Assembly: GCA_033764865.1 (NCBI GenBank)
Contig: JANRIM010000106.1
Location: 1-5,803, forward strand
DNA: 5,803 bases
From: VFBF01 sp033764865
Lineage (GTDB): Bacteria; Pseudomonadota; Alphaproteobacteria; Caulobacterales; Aquidulcibacteraceae
Direction: 5' to 3'
Shown here: one piece after another, positions 1-4,639 of the stretch
Layout: each line of letters starts with the position of its first letter
Numbering within the stretch: the stretch's first letter is position 1
Notes under the pieces: model-generated
The model's database searches: none
What the model was told of the DNA's origin: nothing
What the model saw: only the letters and a program-made list of their open reading frames with translations
Position numbers and translations under genes: made by a program

Positions 1-563
1 TAGAAGGCCTCGGCGAAGCCATCCGTGCAGTCGAGCGGTACGGGCACGATCTCCACGTCCACCCGCCCGCCCCATCCCTGCGAGAGCCCCGCCGCCAGCG
101 TCTCGACCGGCGGCATGCGGCGGCGCTCTACGGCCACCCGCTCCGGCTGGTAGTCCTCGAACCATGCGCCGCCGACGACGGCGGGGTCGGCGGTCAGGAT
201 GACCACCGGGCCGCGCGTGACGCGACGCAGCTCGGCCAGCCCGGCCCCAAGGTCGGACCACTGGTGCACGGTCACCGTCGCCATGCTGGCGTCGACGGAC
301 TGGTCACCCAGCGGCAAAGTTTCGGCGAGGCCCGAAACGACCGGCGCGCCGTTCGGCGGCCGCTGCGCCCGCATCGCGGCGGCGGGCTCGACGGCGATCA
401 CCCGCCGGTCCGCCGGTTCGTAGGAGCCCGCGCCGGCCCCCACGTTCAGCACCGTGCGGGCGTCGCCCAGCGCCGCGTGGACCTGCGCCGCGATCCGCGG
501 GTCGGCGCGGCGGACCTGGCCATAGCCCTGGCCGTGGACGGTGTAGTCGACGTCGCCGCCCAC
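1..563 (-). CDS. Class I SAM-dependent methyltransferase, 3' end cut by the window edge
   Basis: Reading the minus strand from the GTG at 563-561 gives 187 full codons with no stop; the frame is still open at base 1, so the C-terminus is missing. Residues 38-49 (TVLNVGAGAGSY) form the glycine-rich SAM-binding motif I. AVEP at 57-60 supplies the acidic residue expected to bind the SAM ribose. A stretch at 87-102 (DQSVDASMATVTVHQW) matches the motif around strand 4 of Methyltransf_11-type enzymes. The substrate cannot be told; this family acts mostly on small molecules. The GTG start is chosen because GGAGG lies 7 bases upstream and no ATG occurs before codon 64. The gene lies downstream of the GNAT gene on the same strand with an 85-base gap, so the two could share a transcript. 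The fold is confident, the function unknown. Confidence 0.82.
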   Translation of the reverse strand, partial: MGGDVDYTVHGQGYGQVRRADPRIAAQVHAALGDARTVLNVGAGAGSYEPADRRVIAVEPAAAMRAQRPPNGAPVVSGLAETLPLGDQSVDASMATVTVHQWSDLGAGLAELRRVTRGPVVILTADPAVVGGAWFEDYQPERVAVERRRMPPVETLAAGLSQGWGGRVDVEIVPVPLDCTDGFAEAF

Positions 564-576
564 CGGAGAACCTCCG
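564..576 (-). promoter_or_regulatory. Ribosome binding site of the methyltransferase inside a small inverted repeat
   Basis: On the minus strand GGAGG (575-571) stands 7 bases before the GTG start and decides that start. The bases CGGAG-AAC-CTCCG (plus strand, 564-576) form a perfect 5-base inverted repeat with a 3-base loop. In the transcript this hairpin would hold the Shine-Dalgarno sequence in its stem and end right at the start codon. The repeat is seen directly; any effect on translation is inference, and so short a stem may be chance. Confidence 0.45.
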
Positions 577-620
577 CGTCTGGAGCGCCCGCCTGAAGCG
601 ACCTGGGCGCGGAAATCTTT

Positions 621-636
621 GCGAAACCTGTTTCGC
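621..636. repeat. Inverted repeat overlapping parS-like site 1
   Basis: GCGAAAC (621-627) and GTTTCGC (630-636) are perfect 7-base inverted arms separated by two bases. The right arm is the left half of the parS-like site at 629-644, so the left arm is an extra, inverted copy of the same half-site. It could be a leftover of a second parS site or an added ParB half-site. It is a poor terminator candidate because no T run follows on either strand. Confidence 0.5.
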
Positions 637-644
637 GTGGAACG
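629..644. promoter_or_regulatory. parS: parS-like ParB-binding site 1
   Basis: TGTTTCGCGTGGAACG; on the minus strand it reads CGTTCCACGCGAAACA. Against the widely conserved parS consensus TGTTNCACGTGAAACA it differs at position 1 and at position 10 (C for T). It lies between the GNAT stop codon (649) and the methyltransferase start (563), within about 4 kb of parB. ParB recognises such sites through its helix-turn-helix and then loads as a sliding clamp. That this copy is bound is inferred from sequence and location. Confidence 0.65.
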
Positions 645-648
645 CCCG

Positions 649-1176
649 TCACAGGCCCTTGCCCATCCGAATGAGCGGGATCTCCACGCCGTTGGACGTC
701 CGCGCCGTGAACCGTTCGAGGGCCTCGTAGCCGCAGGCGCGGTAGAGCGGCTCGCCGGCCAGCGTGGCCGCAAGCTCCACCCGCCGGAAACCTTCTGCGC
801 CGGCCGCGGCCTCGCAGGCCTCCAGGACCCGCCGGCCGATGCCGCGGCGGACGTGGCCGGGATGGGTGTACATGGCCCGGACCCGCGCCGCGTCCCGGGC
901 CGGGTCCAGCAGGGCGGCGTCCCGGCCGGCGGTGTGGTCGCCGCCGAACAGGGTCGCGCGTCGGCTCCAGCCGCCGCAGCCCACAACGACCTCCGTGTCC
1001 TCTACGGTGAAGTAGGTGCCGTCGGCGATGAGCTGGGTGTCGATGCCCATGACCTCGAAGGACCCCGCCACGCCCTCCGGCGGGAGGTAGGGCGTGAGCA
1101 GCTCGGCGATAGCCGCGTTCATCAGGGGGCGGAGGGCGTCGATGTCGTCGGGTCGGGCGAGGCGAAGCGTGAGCAT
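649..1176 (-). CDS. GNAT-family N-acetyltransferase
   Basis: A 175-residue protein of typical single-domain GNAT length. It starts with MLTLRLARPDDIDALRPLM, the usual first strand and helix of the fold. The acetyl-CoA pyrophosphate-binding loop is RRGIGRR at residues 110-116, preceded by the strand ending in MYTHPG. A C-terminal LYRACGYEALERF (144-156) matches the conserved segment of strands 6-7. The family moves an acetyl group from acetyl-CoA to an amine; the acceptor here is unknown. ATG at 1176 is the only reasonable start, since an in-frame TAG lies four codons upstream; no clear Shine-Dalgarno is present, so translation may be leaderless or weak. The gene is divergent from mnmG and upstream of the methyltransferase on the same strand. 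Confidence 0.88.
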   Translation of the reverse strand: MLTLRLARPDDIDALRPLMNAAIAELLTPYLPPEGVAGSFEVMGIDTQLIADGTYFTVEDTEVVVGCGGWSRRATLFGGDHTAGRDAALLDPARDAARVRAMYTHPGHVRRGIGRRVLEACEAAAGAEGFRRVELAATLAGEPLYRACGYEALERFTARTSNGVEIPLIRMGKGL

Positions 1177-1229
1177 CAGGCCGCACTAGCGGAGGCCCGC
1201 AGCCGCGCCAAGGTAAATGCGGGAGAAGA

Positions 1230-1245
1230 TGTTTCGCGTGGAACA
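1230..1245. promoter_or_regulatory. parS: parS-like ParB-binding site 2, in the divergent intergenic region
   Basis: TGTTTCGCGTGGAACA, on the other strand TGTTCCACGCGAAACA. It differs from consensus TGTTNCACGTGAAACA at one position only (10, C for T), the best of the three sites here. Symmetry extends two bases on each side (GA before, TC after, 1228-1247). It sits 80 bases upstream of the mnmG start and 54 bases upstream of the GNAT start, so bound or spreading ParB could affect both promoters. Binding is inferred. Confidence 0.8.
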
Positions 1246-1251
1246 TCCACA

Positions 1252-1278
1252 GGGCGGCGAACCTCGACTGGGCCGCCC
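1252..1278. repeat. Short inverted repeat upstream of mnmG
   Basis: GGGCGGC (1252-1258) and GCCGCCC (1272-1278) are perfect 7-base arms around a 13-base spacer. The spacer contains the proposed -35 hexamer of the mnmG promoter. It might be an operator or a hairpin, but 7-base GC-only arms are common by chance in DNA of this composition. No T run follows, so it is not a convincing terminator. Confidence 0.25.
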
Positions 1279-1292
1279 GTTTGCCGTATGAC
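1264..1292 (+). promoter_or_regulatory. Possible sigma-70-type promoter of the mnmG operon
   Basis: TCGACT (1264-1269) matches four of six bases of TTGACA. After a 17-base spacer, TATGAC (1287-1292) matches four of six bases of TATAAT. Transcription would begin near base 1299, giving a leader of about 25 bases before the mnmG ATG. The location fits because this is the only intergenic gap upstream of the operon. The match is modest, and alphaproteobacterial promoters often diverge from the E. coli consensus. Confidence 0.35.
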
Positions 1293-1324
1293 GCCATCCC
1301 TTCGAGCACAGCTGGCGCACACCC

Positions 1325-3202
1325 ATGGACGCCCCCGGCGGCCCCGCCTCGTCCTTCCACGATGTGATCGTCATCGGCGGCGGCCATGCCGGCTGCGAGG
1401 CCGCCGCCGCCGCCGCACGCCTTGGCGCGCGCACCCTGCTGCTGACCCATCGCCGCGACACCATCGGGGAGATGTCCTGCAATCCCGCCATCGGCGGGCT
1501 GGGCAAAGGCCACCTCGTGCGCGAGATCGACGCCATGGACGGGGTGATGGGTCGGGTCGCCGACGCTGCCGGCATCCAGTTCCGGCTGCTCAATCGCTCC
1601 AAGGGCCCCGCGGTGCGCGGGCCCCGCGCCCAGTCCGACCGCAAGCTCTACAAGGCGGCCATGCAGGCGGCGCTGGCGGCGACGCCGGGCCTGGAGATCG
1701 TCGAAGACGCCGTCGAGGACCTCGCGTTCCAGGCCGACGGCCGCTCGCTCGCCGGCGTCGTCGGGGTCTCCGGCCGTCGCTACGACGCGCCGCGCGTGGT
1801 GCTCACCACCGGGACATTCCTCAAGGGCGTGATCCACCTCGGCGCCGAGCGCATCCCCGCCGGGCGATGGGGCGACAAGCCGGCGGTAGGGCTGTCGGAC
1901 CGCCTCTACGGCCTTGGCTTCCGGATGGGCCGGCTCAAGACCGGCACGCCCGCCCGCCTCGACGGGACCACGATCGACTGGGCCAGCCTCGACATGCAGG
2001 CCGGCGACGATGCGCCCAGCCCGTTCTCGTTCCTCACCGACGCCATAACCAATCGCCAGATCGCCTGTGGCGTCACCCACACCACCGCCGAGACGCACCG
2101 GATCATCGAGGAGAACCTCGGCCAGTCCGCCGTGTACTCCGGCGCGATCGCCGGGCGGGGCCCCCGCTACTGCCCGTCGATCGAGGACAAGGTCGTCCGC
2201 TTCGCCGACAAGTCCCAGCACCAGATCTTCCTCGAGCCCGAAGGGCTGGACGACGACACCGTCTACCCGAACGGGATCTCCACCTCGCTGCCGGCCAACG
2301 TGCAGGAGCGGTTCATCCGCACCATTCCCGGCCTTGAGGCGGTGGCGGTGAAGCGGTGGGCCTACGCCATCGAGTACGACTACGTGGACCCGCGCGAGCT
2401 CCTGCCCACGCTGGAGACCAAGCGCCTGCCCGGCCTCTATCTCGCGGGCCAGATCAACGGCACCACGGGCTACGAGGAGGCGGCCGCCCAGGGCCTCATC
2501 GCGGGCCTGAACGCGGCGCACGCCGCGGGCGGCGGAGACGCGATCGTCGTCAGCCGCGCCGAAGGCTATCTGGGCGTGCTGGTGGACGACCTCATCACCC
2601 GCGGCGTCAGCGAGCCGTACCGGATGTTCACCAGCCGGGCGGAGTACCGCCTGCAGCTCCGGGCCGACAACGCCGACCAGCGCCTGACGCCGAAGGGCCT
2701 GCGGATCGGATGCGTGGGCGCCGTGCGGGCCGCGCGGTTCTCGGCCAAGATGGCCGCGCTGGACGAGGCGCGGGCGCTGGCGCGCACGCTGTCGCTCACG
2801 CCCAAGGAGGCTGCCGACCGGGGGCTGCGGGTGAACCAGGACGGCCAGCGTCGAACGGCGCTCGACCTGCTCGGGTATCCCACCATCACGCTGGACGACC
2901 TGGCGGCCATTTGGCCCGCGCTTGGCGGCCTGGAGCCTGCGGTCCGCGAGCAGCTGGAGATCGACGCCCTCTACGCCGGTTACCTCGAGCGGCAGGAGGC
3001 GGACGTCGTGGCGTTCCGGCGGGACGAGGCGCTCCAGCTGCCCGCCGATCTCGATTACGCCGCCATCGGCGGCCTCTCGACCGAGGTGCGCGGCAAGCTC
3101 GCGGAGGCGCGGCCCGCAACGCTCGGCCAGGCCGGCCGCATCGAGGGCGTGACCCCCGGGGCGCTCACGGCGTTGCTCTCGCACGTGAAGAAGCGGCGGT
3201 GA
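1325..3202 (+). CDS. mnmG: MnmG (GidA), FAD-dependent tRNA uridine-34 carboxymethylaminomethyl-modification subunit
   Basis: With the GTPase MnmE, MnmG builds the 5-carboxymethylaminomethyl group on wobble uridine 34 of certain tRNAs, using FAD, NADH, methylene-tetrahydrofolate and glycine. The 625 residues match the family's length (about 630). The FAD-binding Rossmann motif is VIVIGGGHAG (14-23). The family signature MSCNPAIGGLGKGHL (50-64) contains Cys52. RYCPSIEDKVVRF (281-293) holds the second conserved cysteine, Cys283, and GQINGTTGYEEAAAQG (375-390) is the second FAD-contact signature. The C-terminus ends in the usual LLSHVKKR, used in MnmE and tRNA contacts. ATG 1325 is the only start between an in-frame stop at 1289 and the conserved FHDVIVIGGG; it adds a short tail (MDAPGGPASS) and has no clear Shine-Dalgarno. 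mnmE is not adjacent. The gene leads the operon and overlaps rsmG by 4 bases. Confidence 0.98.
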   Translation: MDAPGGPASSFHDVIVIGGGHAGCEAAAAAARLGARTLLLTHRRDTIGEMSCNPAIGGLGKGHLVREIDAMDGVMGRVADAAGIQFRLLNRSKGPAVRGPRAQSDRKLYKAAMQAALAATPGLEIVEDAVEDLAFQADGRSLAGVVGVSGRRYDAPRVVLTTGTFLKGVIHLGAERIPAGRWGDKPAVGLSDRLYGLGFRMGRLKTGTPARLDGTTIDWASLDMQAGDDAPSPFSFLTDAITNRQIACGVTHTTAETHRIIEENLGQSAVYSGAIAGRGPRYCPSIEDKVVRFADKSQHQIFLEPEGLDDDTVYPNGISTSLPANVQERFIRTIPGLEAVAVKRWAYAIEYDYVDPRELLPTLETKRLPGLYLAGQINGTTGYEEAAAQGLIAGLNAAHAAGGGDAIVVSRAEGYLGVLVDDLITRGVSEPYRMFTSRAEYRLQLRADNADQRLTPKGLRIGCVGAVRAARFSAKMAALDEARALARTLSLTPKEAADRGLRVNQDGQRRTALDLLGYPTITLDDLAAIWPALGGLEPAVREQLEIDALYAGYLERQEADVVAFRRDEALQLPADLDYAAIGGLSTEVRGKLAEARPATLGQAGRIEGVTPGALTALLSHVKKRR

Positions 3203-3840
3203 CCTACGGCCCCGCCGACCTGCAGCGGGACCTCGCCGTTCCACGGGAAACCTGTGAACGGTTGGAAACCCATCGGCGCCTGCTGGAAGCGTGGTCGAAG
3301 CGGATCAACCTCATCGGCCCGCGCGAGCTGGAGGATTACTGGCGCCGACACGCGCTGGACTGCGCCCAGCTTCCGGCCCTCGCGCCGGATGCGCGGACCT
3401 GGATCGACATCGGCGCAGGGGCGGGGTTTCCCGGCGTCGTGGTGGCCTGCGTGCTGGCGGATGCGCCGGGCGCGCATGTGACGCTGGTGGAGACCAACGC
3501 CAAGAAGGCGGCGTTCCTGCGGGAGGCGATCCGCGAGACAGGCGCGCCGGCGCGGGTGCTGAACGAATCCATCGACGACGTGGCCCCGACGGCGGAGCCG
3601 TATGACGTCGTCACCGCCCGCGCGTTCGCGCCCTTGCCGCGAATCATCTTGTCTGCGAAGCCGATTCTGGACCGCGGCGCGATCGGGCTGTTTCCGAAGG
3701 GCGCAGAGTATCGCGCCGAAATCGCCGCCGCAGCAGATCAGGGATGGACCCTCAAGGTGGACGCGCTGCCCAGCCGCAGCGATCCCGCCGGGCGCATCCT
3801 CAGGATCGAAGGAGCGACGCGTGCCGGCAAAAGCGGGTGA
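3199..3840 (+). CDS. rsmG: RsmG (GidB), 16S rRNA guanine-527 N7-methyltransferase
   Basis: RsmG methylates N7 of G527 in 16S rRNA, using SAM; loss of this mark is known to give low-level streptomycin resistance in several bacteria. The 213-residue product shows KRINLIG (34-40), RRHALD (49-54), the SAM-binding motif WIDIGAGAGFPG (68-79), the ribose-binding segment LVETNAKKAAFLRE (96-109) and VTARAFAPL (138-146), all diagnostic. Cys55 follows RHALD where many homologues have serine. The start is GTG at 3199-3201, overlapping the mnmG stop as GTGA, which suggests translational coupling; only a weak purine-rich stretch (GAAGAAG) lies upstream. Codons 13-18 (A-V-P-R-E-T) also spell a parS-like site. 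The 3' end overlaps parA by 20 bases and carries the parA ribosome binding site. Confidence 0.96.
   Translation: MTYGPADLQRDLAVPRETCERLETHRRLLEAWSKRINLIGPRELEDYWRRHALDCAQLPALAPDARTWIDIGAGAGFPGVVVACVLADAPGAHVTLVETNAKKAAFLREAIRETGAPARVLNESIDDVAPTAEPYDVVTARAFAPLPRIILSAKPILDRGAIGLFPKGAEYRAEIAAAADQGWTLKVDALPSRSDPAGRILRIEGATRAGKSG
3237..3252. promoter_or_regulatory. parS: parS-like ParB-binding site 3, inside rsmG codons
   Basis: CGTTCCACGGGAAACC within codons for A-V-P-R-E-T of RsmG. It keeps the core GTTCCACG-GAAAC of the other two sites. It differs from consensus TGTTNCACGTGAAACA at positions 1, 10 (G for T) and 16, making it the weakest of the three. A parS site at the mnmG-rsmG junction is in keeping with the clustering of parS around parAB in alphaproteobacteria. 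Part of the match may simply reflect protein conservation. Confidence 0.5.
3809..3814 (+). promoter_or_regulatory. Ribosome binding site of parA
   Basis: AAGGAG lies inside the last codons of rsmG, 6 bases before the GTG at 3821. It decides the parA start and supports coupled translation of rsmG and parA. Confidence 0.8.
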
Positions 3841-4627
3841 AGCCCTCAAGATTTTCTCCATCGCCAACCAGAAGGGCGGCGTGGGCAAGACGACGACAGC
3901 GATCAACCTCGGCACAGCGCTCGCCGCCACCGGCAAGCGCGTGGTGATCTTCGACGTCGACCCGCAGGGCAACGCCGCCACCGGCCTCGACATCCGCCCG
4001 GAGGAACGCCTCCGCTCCTCGTATGACGTGTTGGTGGGCGCTTGCCGCTTCGAAGAGGCGGTAATGCCGACGCTGGTGCCCAACCTCTTCATCGTGGCGG
4101 GCTCGCAGGATCTCTCTGGTCTCGAGACCGAGCTGATGCAGACCGAGCGCGCCCAGTTCCGCATGCGCGACGCGCTCGCCGCCGTCCGGGTGGTGGGGGA
4201 CTACGACTACCTGCTGGTGGATTGCCCGCCGTCGCTCAACGTGTTGACGGTGAACGCGCTGACGGCGTCGGACGCCGTGCTCGTTCCGCTGCAATGCGAG
4301 TTCTTCGCGCTCGAGGGCCTCAAGCAGCTGCTCGACACCATCGACCTGGTGCGGCGCAACCTCAACCCGTCGCTGGAGATCCAGGGCATCGTCCTGACGA
4401 TGCACGACAAGCGCACCAGCCTCTCCGACCAGGTCGCCAACGACGTGCGCATGCACCTCGGCGACAAGGTCTACGACACCATCATCCCGCGCAATGTGCG
4501 CCTGAGCGAGGCGCCGTCGCACGGCAAGCCCGCGATCATCTACGACATCAAGGCCCCAGGCAGCCAGGCGTACCTCGCGCTCGCGCGCGAGTTGCTGGCG
4601 CGTGAGGGCGTGGCCGCGGCGGCGTGA
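3821..4627 (+). CDS. parA: ParA, chromosome-partitioning Walker-type ATPase
   Basis: ParA binds DNA non-specifically as an ATP dimer; ParB stimulates its ATPase, and the resulting gradient moves the origin region to the cell pole. The 268-residue product is a typical short chromosomal ParA (Soj type) without an N-terminal helix-turn-helix domain. The deviant Walker A motif is NQKGGVGKTTT (16-26), with signature Lys18 and catalytic Lys23. Walker A' is IFDVDPQGNAATGL (43-56), and Walker B is LLVDCPPSLN (131-140). The conserved C-terminal signature is PRNVRLSEAPSHGKP (223-237). The GTG start at 3821 is chosen for the AAGGAG 6 bases upstream; there is no ATG before the Walker motif. It overlaps rsmG by 20 bases and precedes parB by 12. 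All motifs are intact, so an active ATPase is expected. Confidence 0.98.
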   Translation: MPAKAGEALKIFSIANQKGGVGKTTTAINLGTALAATGKRVVIFDVDPQGNAATGLDIRPEERLRSSYDVLVGACRFEEAVMPTLVPNLFIVAGSQDLSGLETELMQTERAQFRMRDALAAVRVVGDYDYLLVDCPPSLNVLTVNALTASDAVLVPLQCEFFALEGLKQLLDTIDLVRRNLNPSLEIQGIVLTMHDKRTSLSDQVANDVRMHLGDKVYDTIIPRNVRLSEAPSHGKPAIIYDIKAPGSQAYLALARELLAREGVAAAA

Positions 4628-4632
4628 GGAGG
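4627..4632 (+). promoter_or_regulatory. Ribosome binding site of parB
   Basis: AGGAGG begins at the last base of the parA stop codon and ends 7 bases before the parB ATG. It is a near-ideal Shine-Dalgarno sequence and fixes the start. Confidence 0.85.
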
Positions 4633-4639
4633 AGCGTGC

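Noticed and set aside
621..636. GCGAAAC/GTTTCGC as a rho-independent terminator for the GNAT gene
   Set aside because: The two-base loop is too tight, the stem is weak in GC for this genome, and no T run follows.
1243..1251. ACATCCACA as a DnaA box beside parS-like site 2
   Set aside because: It matches TTATCCACA at 7 of 9 bases but is single, with no AT-rich unwinding region or further boxes nearby, so there is no case for an origin.
619..2337. A 572-codon plus-strand frame crossing the GNAT gene, the intergenic gap and mnmG
   Set aside because: It is antisense to GNAT and out of frame with mnmG; its sequence is Arg/Pro-rich with no motif.
3175..3192. CACGTGAA at the end of mnmG as a fourth parS site
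   Set aside because: Only the central 8 bases match; the outer arms do not, and the codons encode the conserved SHVKK end of MnmG, which explains the match.
446..3244. A 932-codon open frame on the minus strand opposite mnmG and the GNAT gene
   Set aside because: It is antisense to mnmG, whose family motifs are unmistakable. The predicted protein is Arg/Gly/Ala-rich with no recognisable domain, as expected of a stop-poor shadow frame in GC-rich DNA.
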